From JABCPE02 sp963530295 (GTDB taxonomy: Bacteria; Bacteroidota; Bacteroidia; Flavobacteriales; Weeksellaceae): a DNA stretch of 64,000 nt. The stretch covers positions 8,717 through 72,716 of the forward strand of contig CAUSCF010000007.1 in NCBI GenBank assembly GCA_963530295.1. The letters are read 5' to 3'. Below, one piece after another: positions 8,437 through 15,606 of this stretch (position 1 is the stretch's first letter; every line of letters begins with the position of its first letter). A program made the translations under genes and the position numbers. Below the pieces are notes generated by a model. It saw nothing but the letters and a program-made list of their open reading frames with translations, made no database searches and was not told where the DNA came from.

Positions 8437-9174
8437 TTGACAATTACGCAGTTCATAAACGATAAAATAAATTACCTGCCCAAAGGTTATATTTTCACCT
8501 ATTCTGATTTTTTAACCAAAGAAAAACAGAATAAAGAGGCTATTATCAAAGCCTTAAACCGAATGGCTAAGTCTGGAAAAATAGAAAAACTATCCAAAGG
8601 AAAATTCTACAAACCAGAGATTACCCGTTTTGGTAAACTGAATCCCAATAATTATCAAATTGTTAAAGACCTGCTTGTAGACAATGGAAAAACCATAGGC
8701 TATCTGACTGGATTAAGTATTTACAATGAATTAGGATTTACGACACAGATTAGTAATAGTATTCAAATTGGAAAAAATAATATCCGTTCACCTTTTAAGA
8801 GAGGTATATTTAATATTTCTATGGTACAGCAAAAAAACACGATTAACAAAGAAAATATACCTTACCTCCAGCTTCTTGATATATTAAGATTTATTAAAAA
8901 CATTCCTGATACGACACCCGAAAAAATTATAGTCAGGCTAATAGAAATTTTCAAAGACTTTCAAGAGAAAGACTTTCAAGAGAAAGATTTTAAAATAATG
9001 ATAAGATTATCAATGAAATACCCAGCATCAACAAGAGCGATTTTAGGAGCGATTTTAGAAAAAATGAATATTGACACAGATGATTTAAAAACCTCGCTAA
9101 ATCCCATCTCTACATACGAAATTCAGGGTATTGAAAACATTCTGCCTAACGCCAAAAACTGGAACATCAAATGA
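8437..9174 (+). CDS. AbiEi-type antitoxin (DUF6088-like)
   Basis: A 245-residue protein whose N-terminal 60 residues form a winged helix (LPKGYIFTYSDF, then IIKALNRMAKSGKIEKLSKGKFYKP). This is the pattern of AbiEi/DUF6088 antitoxins of type IV toxin-antitoxin systems, which repress their own operon and counter the AbiEii toxin. The next ATG would remove the DNA-binding domain, so TTG at 8437 is taken as start. An in-frame duplication of 15 bp (8956-8970 and 8971-8985) gives DFQEKDFQEK. The stop overlaps the toxin start by 4 bp (ATGA), a sign of coupled translation. Confidence 0.82.
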   Translation: MTITQFINDKINYLPKGYIFTYSDFLTKEKQNKEAIIKALNRMAKSGKIEKLSKGKFYKPEITRFGKLNPNNYQIVKDLLVDNGKTIGYLTGLSIYNELGFTTQISNSIQIGKNNIRSPFKRGIFNISMVQQKNTINKENIPYLQLLDILRFIKNIPDTTPEKIIVRLIEIFKDFQEKDFQEKDFKIMIRLSMKYPASTRAILGAILEKMNIDTDDLKTSLNPISTYEIQGIENILPNAKNWNIK

Positions 9175-10130
9175 AACTACACGAAGATAAAAAACAATTC
9201 CAAGAAGCGGTAAGATTTACAGCTCAGCAAATGGGAATATTAGATATTTATGTAGAAAAAGATTATTGGGTTTGTTATGCTTTGAAACAGATTTTCAGCA
9301 GTCCTGTGGCTGAATATTCTATTTTCAAAGGTGGTACAGCTCTTTCAAAATGCTATAAGGTCATTGAACGATTTTCAGAGGACATAGACCTTGTTGTAAT
9401 AAAATCTAATAAAGAAACTCCCAATCAGCTCAAAAATAAAATCAAAAAAATATCTGAAGTAGTAAATGAGGTTCTGCCTGAAATCCCAATCAGTGGAGTG
9501 ACACAAAAAATGGGAATGAATAGGAAAACGGCACATTCTTATTCTCGAAACTTTGAGGGCAGTTTTGGACAAATTAGAGATGTTATTATTGTAGAAGCTT
9601 CTTGGCTCGGGTATTTTGAACCAAATGAAAAACGCCAAATCAGAACTTTTATTACAGAAATGATGGAACAAAACCATCAGCAAGAAATAATAAAAGAATT
9701 CTGTTTAGAACCATTTGATATTTCGGTTCTTAATCCTAAACGCACTTTTTGTGAGAAAATCATGAGTCTTGTCCGTTTCTCCTATACCGAAAATCCGATA
9801 CAAGATTTAAGAAGTAAAATAAGACATATCTATGATTTACACCAATTATTGAAAAACGAAGAAATCATAACATTCTTTGAAAGCAGTGATTTCCCTGAAA
9901 TGCTGGAAAAAGTAAGAAAAGATGATGTTTTAAGCTATAAAAACAATAACAACTGGCTTTCTCAACCACTAAAAAACGCCTTGATTTTCAAAAATTTAGA
10001 AGAAGTTTGGAAAGAATTATCAAATACTTACAATACAGATTTTAAACATCTAGTTTATGGTAGCTTACCAAAAGAAGAGAATGTTTTAGATACTTTGAGA
10101 AAAATAAAAACAAGGATAGAAAATGATTGA
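9171..10130 (+). CDS. AbiEii-type nucleotidyltransferase toxin
   Basis: A 319-residue protein of the AbiEii/AbiGii (MenT-like) nucleotidyltransferase family. Members inactivate tRNAs by adding nucleotides to the 3' end and can give phage abortive infection. The active-site motifs are present: GGTALSK (GG at 54-55) and SEDIDLVV with D71 and D73, plus the downstream KRTFCEKIMSLVR segment typical of the family. All key residues look intact, so it should be active. It is coupled to the antitoxin gene by a 4-bp overlap and overlaps the next gene by 8 bp. Confidence 0.88.
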   Translation: MKLHEDKKQFQEAVRFTAQQMGILDIYVEKDYWVCYALKQIFSSPVAEYSIFKGGTALSKCYKVIERFSEDIDLVVIKSNKETPNQLKNKIKKISEVVNEVLPEIPISGVTQKMGMNRKTAHSYSRNFEGSFGQIRDVIIVEASWLGYFEPNEKRQIRTFITEMMEQNHQQEIIKEFCLEPFDISVLNPKRTFCEKIMSLVRFSYTENPIQDLRSKIRHIYDLHQLLKNEEIITFFESSDFPEMLEKVRKDDVLSYKNNNNWLSQPLKNALIFKNLEEVWKELSNTYNTDFKHLVYGSLPKEENVLDTLRKIKTRIEND

Positions 10131-11028
10131 AAATATAGAATACAGCAGTATGATTATTACTTCTTTATATGATTTAGATGAAATGGTTAAACAATTTATA
10201 CCATGGGGAAACCAAGAACCTAAAGCAAAAAGAATCTATTTTACTATTACCAATGATGAAGGTGAATTATGTACAAAACATATAAGTAAAGAAGAGTATG
10301 AAAAAAATAAAGAAGATGAGGGATATTTTCACACATCTTTAAATTATAATGAGTTTGATACTTTTTTTGATAAAGAAGTTTGGGAGAATGATTTTTACCA
10401 CTATCTCTATAGTTTCAGACCACCCATTGAAGACCTCATCGCTAAATCTTTTTTAGACACTATAAAAACCCTTGAAGAACATAAAGCAAAGGTTTTATGT
10501 ATAGATTTTATTAACAAAATTAATGATTCTAATGCTTTTTTGAATGACATATTAGAGGATGATGATTGGAAACAAAATAGCAATGAATTTCAAAAATTCG
10601 CAGCCTCTCATTTTTTAGAGTTTAATGAATCTCTTTACCCCAATATTAAAAGAATTATTACGAATATTTTTCCTGAACTCTTGGAAAACACTGTCACTAT
10701 TGAATCTTTATCTCAAAATACCAATCAACCTTATTGTAAAAATATTTTCAGAAATAAAGAAGCAGAAGATTGGTTTTATTCTATGTTAGAAGAGTTTAAT
10801 GTAAATAATGGAGAACGAGGTTTTGGGGCTGTGATTGCTGGTATTTTTAGAAATAATAATTGTAAGAATCATATATTAAAAAGCCATTTAAAACAAAAAG
10901 AATACATACAATACCTTAATGAGAGATTTAATAAAACTATGCCTCTCACAAACTTTTCTAATTCTGATAACTATTCAAACGATATAGAAAAATTTATTCA
11001 ATCACACATCAATTCTTCACCCGAATAA
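10123..11028 (+). CDS. unknown third gene of the AbiE locus, 301 aa
   Basis: A soluble-looking protein with no domain I recognise. The first 130 residues are acidic and aromatic-rich; the last 100 contain an F-R-N-K-x-A-E-x-W-F segment followed by helices that end in a charged tail. This C-terminal pattern resembles regions of uncharacterised proteins that sit before HTH genes in Bacteroidetes integrative elements. The ATG lies inside the toxin gene (8-bp overlap), so translation is probably coupled. Its stop codon is made of the first of four 10-bp repeats. It could be a third AbiE component or element cargo; the sequence does not decide. Confidence 0.7.
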   Translation: MIENIEYSSMIITSLYDLDEMVKQFIPWGNQEPKAKRIYFTITNDEGELCTKHISKEEYEKNKEDEGYFHTSLNYNEFDTFFDKEVWENDFYHYLYSFRPPIEDLIAKSFLDTIKTLEEHKAKVLCIDFINKINDSNAFLNDILEDDDWKQNSNEFQKFAASHFLEFNESLYPNIKRIITNIFPELLENTVTIESLSQNTNQPYCKNIFRNKEAEDWFYSMLEEFNVNNGERGFGAVIAGIFRNNNCKNHILKSHLKQKEYIQYLNERFNKTMPLTNFSNSDNYSNDIEKFIQSHINSSPE

Positions 11029-11060
11029 ATCCGAATAAACCCGAATTTTCACCGAATAAA
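11021..11060. repeat. four 10-bp phased repeats (CCGAATAAA)
   Basis: Units begin at 11021, 11031, 11041 and 11052: two CCGAATAAA copies, one CCGAATTTT and one CCGAATAAA. The first overlaps the stop of the preceding gene. They lie about 45-80 bp before a small HTH gene. They are likely protein-binding sites, in the same layout as the 4778-4827 array. Confidence 0.72.
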
Positions 11061-11102
11061 GAAGCCAATATATTTGCCTCATAGTTTATAAATATCATAA
11101 TT

Positions 11103-11390
11103 ATGGAAACAAATATGTTAATCCAAATAAGCCCTGAGCAACTATCAGAGATTATAATTTCAGGCATTAGAGAAGAACTACAAAAGTTCCAGTCGGTTTC
11201 GGGAGAAAAGTCTAATAACAAAGACTTGATGACACGCAAAGAGGTATGTGATTACCTGCAGTGTTCGCAAACAAGTCTTTGGGATTGGACAAGAAAAGGA
11301 AAAATCATTGCTACAAAAGTAGGTAAGAAAAAAGTATTATACAGAAAAAATGATGTAGATACATTTCTCAATGACCATGTTTCAGCATAG
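11103..11390 (+). CDS. excisionase-like helix-turn-helix protein
   Basis: A 95-residue protein. The first 35 residues form an amphipathic segment (LIQISPEQLSEIIISGIREE), and the rest is an excisionase-type winged helix with LMTRKEVCDYLQCSQTSLWD and a wing with RKGKIIATKVGKKKVLYR. The architecture is common in Bacteroidetes mobile elements, next to integrase or replication genes. Four phased repeats lie upstream, possibly its own sites. An alternative start at 11118 (MLIQIS) would remove five residues. Likely role: directionality factor or regulator of the downstream gene. Confidence 0.8.
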   Translation: METNMLIQISPEQLSEIIISGIREELQKFQSVSGEKSNNKDLMTRKEVCDYLQCSQTSLWDWTRKGKIIATKVGKKKVLYRKNDVDTFLNDHVSA

Positions 11391-11558
11391 CTTTTCACTA
11401 TCAAAATTCTTAGGATAAACAGCTCAAGGCAATGAGGTGCACATCTTTGCCCTGACTTATCCAAAATCCCAAAATTTATTTTTTATGAAAACATTGATTA
11501 TGTGTTATTTAAATATGACACAAGGAAGTTTATTTATTAATCTCAAAAAACTTAATAT

Positions 11559-12488
11559 ATGCAAGATAATATTAGAATTTATTTTACAGAAAAAGTAAAA
11601 TTCGAACAAATTATAAAGAAGAATCATGAATTTAATTGTACCATTAACAGCAATGATATTAAAAATGATAGGCTTGAGCACTCTATTTATCCTATTGTAG
11701 GACAAATCGGAACACTGACTTATGTAATTACTCAAAATGGAGCATACATAGAAAATTCCTTACACAAGTATCACAATTCAAATACAATAGGACAAGACAT
11801 CAACTACAATGACTTCTCATATTGTGAGATAACTCAAGCATTAAATAACTTGCAAAATCAAATCCCTGAATATGATTTTATCAATACAAAAATCACTTCT
11901 TTAGAATTTGGATTTAACTTAAAATTAGAGCGGTCAGTTCAAGAAATCATTAAAAATAATATTCTTCTATGGAATTTTAAACCTCATTATTTCTTTCAAG
12001 ATAACAAAGGTTTTCTGATGAAAAAGTTCAAAATGAGCAATAGTACATTTAAGATTTATGACAAAGGTGCCCAGAATAATTTGGATTATCCCTTGCTTAG
12101 AATTGAGATAAAATACAGTCATAAACAACTAAGAAATAAAGATTTAGGAATTATAACTTTTCTGGATTTATATGATCCTAAAAAACTACAATCCCTATTT
12201 CTAAATTTCCTCAAAAGATTTGATCAATTAATCATCGTGGATAATCGTTTTACTTCAAATTTATCAAAAACAGAGAAAGAATATTTGGGTAATCAGTTAG
12301 AATATACTTACTGGAACAGAAATTTTGGTTCTGACAGTACCAAAAATAGACACAAGAAAAAGTTCCGTGAGTTCATTCGAGACAATGATCTAATGACTAC
12401 TTTTCACTATCTTAAACAAAAAATTACAGATAAATACCACGAGCTTTTTAAAGATTGTGAAGGTACACCTATCAACACATCAGATTAG
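11559..12488 (+). CDS. replication-initiator-like protein of a small mobile element
   Basis: A 309-residue protein not assigned with certainty. Segments in order: an IENSLHKYHN motif near residue 70, ITSLEFGFNL near 110, FKIYDKGAQ near 168, and LLRIEIKYS near 180, followed by DLYDPKKLQSL. This order (SLHK, LEFG-N, YDK, LR-E-K) is what I recall from proteins of small Bacteroidetes elements and resembles rolling-circle initiators of the phage gpII/Rep_trans type. No unambiguous HUH motif is visible. It follows the HTH gene after 168 bp and has its own strong terminator. A replication role is inference. Confidence 0.5.
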   Translation: MQDNIRIYFTEKVKFEQIIKKNHEFNCTINSNDIKNDRLEHSIYPIVGQIGTLTYVITQNGAYIENSLHKYHNSNTIGQDINYNDFSYCEITQALNNLQNQIPEYDFINTKITSLEFGFNLKLERSVQEIIKNNILLWNFKPHYFFQDNKGFLMKKFKMSNSTFKIYDKGAQNNLDYPLLRIEIKYSHKQLRNKDLGIITFLDLYDPKKLQSLFLNFLKRFDQLIIVDNRFTSNLSKTEKEYLGNQLEYTYWNRNFGSDSTKNRHKKKFREFIRDNDLMTTFHYLKQKITDKYHELFKDCEGTPINTSD

Positions 12489-12492
12489 ATAT

Positions 12493-12540
12493 AATGACAA
12501 GTTTTACTATAGTGTAGTTGGGTAAAACTTGTCATTTTTA
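12493..12540 (+). terminator. terminator after the initiator-like gene
   Basis: A perfect 14-bp stem, with arms at 12493-12506 and 12523-12536 and a 16-nt loop, followed by TTTA. It starts 5 bp after the stop codon. Confidence 0.8.
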
Positions 12541-12726
12541 TTTGAGTATTTTCATAATTTTGAAACCTTATGAACTACCATAAAAAGTTTAAATTTATTC
12601 GTAATATTTCCATTAGAATCATGATATTAATATGCGACTAGTACTAAAAAAACATTTTAAATTCATATGGTACTTTTTTTTACATAGTCACACAATTATA
12701 TATGACTTATAATTAGGCAAAACTTC
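12541..12726. other. A+T-rich spacer without a gene
   Basis: No ORF, RNA gene or clear repeat is seen here. It lies between the mobile-element terminator and a gene fragment, and is probably the decayed edge of the element. Confidence 0.4.
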
Positions 12727-12850
12727 TTATTCCTCTACATACTCTTTGACAGGAACTACTGTATCAAATGCCCCTATGAATCGTAAGCCTTCATAAGTAG
12801 CTTTTCCTGTGTAGGCAAGTAAAAGAGCTTCAAAGAGCTTCAAAATAGGA
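12727..12850 (-). pseudogene. C-terminal fragment of a lost gene
   Basis: On the minus strand about 40 codons remain before TAA at 12729-12727, ending in TYEGLRFIGAFDTVVPVKEY and two glutamates. The frame is closed by a stop upstream and has no start. A 10-bp tandem duplication (GAAGCTCTTT on the minus strand) lies inside it. The folded look of the residues and better codon use than the surroundings suggest a decayed gene. The parent family is not recognised. Confidence 0.5.
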
Positions 12851-12990
12851 AATATTTATTATTCTTTATACATTACACCTTTTGATTTTTTTGGAACAAT
12901 AAAACAAATATTTAAATAATAATCTATAAAAAATTTAAACCTGAATTGGTAGTGTTTCTCAAATCAGCAGACTTATTCTTGTTTTTGAAA

Positions 12991-13773
12991 CTAGAAAGAA
13001 ACACTTATACCAACCTCTATATTGTTATAATCCTTCCTAATAGGGACAATAGGATCCGTATCATAAATGAGACGATAACCAGCATTTAGACCTATTTTAG
13101 GTGTAATATTATATTTAATATCAACTGCACCTCCTAATCGTGCTGCTTTTAAATAACTATCAGGTTTTGCTTGATGAATAGCAGTAGTGGTTAGTTCCCA
13201 ATAATCATTTATGTAATGCTTGATGCTTACTGATAGGTGACTCTTGATACTTCGGCTAAAGACATGAAGTGGATCTACATTAAGTATAGGAGATTTCCAC
13301 TTTTCAAATTCATAGAATAGTCCAGCTGTCGCAAACATGACAAATTTCTCTTTGTTTATTACTCGATATCTAGATAATAGTCCAGTTGAAATCTTGTACT
13401 CCATGCCTCGGCTCTCAGCCCATTGAGACTCAGCATAAGGATAAATCTCAAAGGCACGACTTAATAGATAACGATATTCAAGGTGTACATATCCACCACT
13501 GATAGTAACTTTATCGCCATAAGTAGAAAATTCTAGTTTATTGATAAAGTTAATGACACGGTTATTATTTATCAATAAATTGATATTTGCTGTATTCTTT
13601 AAGGTAAAGACATTCTTTTTTTCCGTTTTGAAATCCAATATGGGAAGAAAAAAACCTTGTATCTTTTTTGTACTGTCTATCTTCATTGTAAGATTCTCAG
13701 AAAAAATCATTTGTGAGTATATTGGAAAATATGCCGAGAATGTAAACAATAAAAAAACTAATTTCTTGATCAT
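12991..13773 (-). CDS. outer-membrane beta-barrel protein (DUF481-like)
   Basis: Taken from ATG at 13773, which begins a signal peptide (MIKKLVFLLFTFSAYFP then YSQ); the frame is open further, to 13863, but the upstream codons do not look like a leader. The mature part has alternating beta-strands, ends in an aromatic residue (VGISVSF) as outer-membrane barrels do, and has the FSTYGDKVTISGGYVHLEYRY region typical of DUF481/YdiY-like proteins. Divergently placed to the DUF421 gene. Function unknown. The gene is more A+T-rich than core genes and lies in an accessory block, so transfer is likely. Confidence 0.72.
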   Translation of the reverse strand: MIKKLVFLLFTFSAYFPIYSQMIFSENLTMKIDSTKKIQGFFLPILDFKTEKKNVFTLKNTANINLLINNNRVINFINKLEFSTYGDKVTISGGYVHLEYRYLLSRAFEIYPYAESQWAESRGMEYKISTGLLSRYRVINKEKFVMFATAGLFYEFEKWKSPILNVDPLHVFSRSIKSHLSVSIKHYINDYWELTTTAIHQAKPDSYLKAARLGGAVDIKYNITPKIGLNAGYRLIYDTDPIVPIRKDYNNIEVGISVSF

Positions 13774-13863
13774 TTTACTATACATTTTTTGAAGGATTTT
13801 AATACTCAATGGAGTAAAAAGCAATAAAGCAAATAAATTATTATATATAAATATGCAGTACAA

Positions 13864-14197
13864 TGATAAACATATACTTAGTATATATTATTATCTTGTT
13901 CTGTTAGACTAAAATGTCTATTTGTTGTCCACTATTTTAAAATTCATTACTAGTTTTCTTTTTGTAATTCAGCCATTATTGTTCTATCTTATTGTAACTT
14001 TTGAGGACTTTTTGTTGTTTTTATCCTTAACAAATTTAGACCAAAACACTCCCACTATAACAAAGACTTCTTGTATACAACAATCTTAGTTTTAGGCGCA
14101 AAAGTAAGTAATAATATATATACATTCACAAAAAAATTATTGTTGGTATAAGAATATAATTGTAATTTCGCGACATAATTATTAAAAATAAAGTATT
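13864..14197. other. divergent intergenic region with a long leader
   Basis: Between the outer-membrane protein gene and the DUF421 gene. On the minus strand TACTTTTG (14106-14099) with TTTG at 14133-14130 could form a promoter, which would give a leader of about 320 nt before 13773. On the plus strand TAATTTCG at 14164-14171 is a weak -7 box for the DUF421 gene. No small ORF or known riboswitch is recognised. Confidence 0.4.
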
Positions 14198-14908
14198 ATG
14201 ATGGAATTATTACAGCCCTATATAAGTATCACTCTAAAACTAGTTACGGGCATGATAGGAATTTTGGCTTTTCTGCGAATCACAGGTAAAGCACAGATGG
14301 CACAGATAACTCCCCTTGACACCGTAAGTGCCTTTGTTATTGGTGCATTAGTCGGTGGTGTATTGTATAATCCAGATATGTCAATGTTGCATATTATATT
14401 TGCCTTGATTGTGTGGACTGGCTTCAATATGCTCGTTCGTTTTGCGATGCGTTCTGCATATATGAGACATCTTATTAAGGGAAAGAGTGATTTCCTTGTT
14501 AAAAAAGGAATTATAAACTTTGGAAACTTCAAAAGAAATAGCCTAGAGATGGAACAATTCCGTATGTTGTTAAGACAAAAGGGTATTTTCTCAATGTTTG
14601 ATGTTGAAGATGTATTATTCGAAACAAATGGTGCAGTTACAGTTCTTCCTACAGGAAAAACGGCAGATTCTTTTTTAATTGTAAACAATGGAGAATTTGT
14701 AGAGAGTGGTCTTGCAGGAAGTCAGAAATCAAAGGAATGGGCTTTATATCATATCAAACGAAATGGCTTTAACAGTCCATCGGAGCTTTTCTGTATGGAA
14801 TGGACACCGAATAAGGGCATTTATTTTGTCTCTTTTGAAGGCAAGGTAAAGCGTGGAATAATAGAAGTTGAGGCTCACGAGATTGAACCTGACAATACTC
14901 AGGTATAA
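14198..14908 (+). CDS. DUF421 (YetF-type) membrane protein
   Basis: A 236-residue protein. Three membrane helices occupy the first 90 residues (VTGMIGILAFLRITGKAQMA begins the first conserved segment), with the conserved ITPLDTVSAFVIGALVGG. The cytoplasmic DUF421 domain follows, including KGIINFGNFKRNSLEMEQFR and LLRQKGIFSMFDVEDVLFE. YetF-type proteins are of unknown biochemical role, with some linked to spore germination or envelope stress in Firmicutes. The divergent outer-membrane protein gene may work with it. A terminator follows directly. Confidence 0.88.
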   Translation: MMELLQPYISITLKLVTGMIGILAFLRITGKAQMAQITPLDTVSAFVIGALVGGVLYNPDMSMLHIIFALIVWTGFNMLVRFAMRSAYMRHLIKGKSDFLVKKGIINFGNFKRNSLEMEQFRMLLRQKGIFSMFDVEDVLFETNGAVTVLPTGKTADSFLIVNNGEFVESGLAGSQKSKEWALYHIKRNGFNSPSELFCMEWTPNKGIYFVSFEGKVKRGIIEVEAHEIEPDNTQV

Positions 14909-14929
14909 GCCTTTTAAAATAAAAAATAT

Positions 14930-14968
14930 AAGACCGTGTTAAATAATAAACTTTAACATGGTCTTTTT
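14930..14968 (+). terminator. terminator after the DUF421 gene
   Basis: Arms at 14930-14943 and 14952-14965 give a 14-bp stem with one G-U pair, followed by a T-run. Confidence 0.82.
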
Positions 14969-15284
14969 TTCTTTACAATGGAAATTAAATATAAATATTC
15001 CCCATGTCAATTCAATATTTTACATAATTATTTTTTATCATAAAAATAGAGGTTGATGTCTCCTTACTATACCTCTTCTGCATATGTGAAATGTGATTTT
15101 TTTGTATCCCCCTTTTAATAGTTAGTTTTTATTTTAAAATTTATCGGGTAGAAAATTAGAATTTCACTTTTGTAATTAATTATTTAAAGAAAGGATTCTT
15201 TAGAAAATGAATATTTTTTCTATTTTCACAAAGAATGATTCATTATCTTTCAAAGAAATTCAATATGAATAGAATTTAAAATTA
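14969..15284. other. A+T-rich spacer without a gene
   Basis: Nothing gene-like on either strand. It separates the DUF421 terminator from the tRNA-Gln terminator and is probably the edge of the accessory block. Confidence 0.4.
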
Positions 15285-15308
15285 CCGTGACCAAAATCGT
15301 GACCAAAG
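15285..15308. repeat. 12-bp tandem repeat (CGTGACCAAA)
   Basis: CGTGACCAAAAT and CGTGACCAAAGC follow one another at 15285-15308, about 65 bp beyond the 3' end of tRNA-Gln. GTGACCAAA repeats next to tRNA ends are typical of Bacteroidetes attachment sites, so this may be a leftover recombinase site. No integrase gene is near. Confidence 0.4.
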
Positions 15309-15325
15309 CCCTAAAATTAGCAAAA

Positions 15326-15361
15326 ATAAAAAAGCAACTACTTATAAATCAAGTAGTTGCT
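15326..15361 (-). terminator. terminator of tRNA-Gln
   Basis: AGCAACTACTT at 15333-15343 and its exact complement at 15351-15361 form an 11-bp stem. The A-run to its left is a U-run in the minus-strand transcript. Confidence 0.85.
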
Positions 15362-15372
15362 AAAATTCATTG

Positions 15373-15443
15373 TAGACCCACAGGGATTCGAACCCCGACA
15401 AACAGAACCAAAATCTGGTGTGCTACCGTTACACCATGGGTCT
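15373..15443 (-). tRNA. tRNA-Gln (anticodon TTG)
   Basis: A 71-nt cloverleaf. The 7-bp acceptor stem is AGACCCA/TGGGTCT with discriminator A; the T-arm carries GGTTCGAATCC. The anticodon loop TTTTGGT gives TTG, reading CAA and CAG. One outer anticodon-stem pair (C-U) is mismatched. CCA is not encoded. Its 3' end faces the accessory block between it and purB. It has its own promoter and terminator. Confidence 0.95.
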
Positions 15444-15459
15444 TCCGTTTTAAGTGGTG

Positions 15460-15490
15460 CAAATATACAGACTTTATCATTAATCACAAA
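15460..15490 (-). promoter_or_regulatory. promoter of tRNA-Gln
   Basis: On the minus strand TTTG (15490-15487), a 19-nt spacer and TATATTTG (15467-15460). This is the textbook Bacteroidetes sigma-A layout, and the tRNA 5' end lies 17 nt downstream. Confidence 0.75.
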
Positions 15491-15577
15491 AATATTTTCT
15501 GTTTTTTTTATAAATTAATTACAAAACACTGATAATCAACTCTATTTTTTACAAATTTCTTTTATTATCTATTTTTG

Positions 15578-15585
15578 TATCTTTG
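15578..15585 (+). promoter_or_regulatory. -7 box before the HMG-CoA reductase gene
   Basis: An exact TATCTTTG 21 nt before the ATG at 15607. No convincing TTTG box lies 17-23 bp upstream. Confidence 0.42.
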
Positions 15586-15606
15586 AATTTTTAAAAATCA
15601 TATACA

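Noticed and set aside
9375..9683. 102-codon minus-strand ORF inside the toxin gene
   Set aside because: Shadow of the AbiEii gene; no motif or start signal.
10123..11028. Third AbiE-locus gene as RteC-like regulator
   Set aside because: Only vague similarity in the C-terminal helices; no motif supports a name.
15287..15532. 81-codon plus-strand ORF over the tRNA
   Set aside because: It runs through the antisense strand of tRNA-Gln and its terminator; such shadows of tRNAs are common and the rest has no protein-like pattern.
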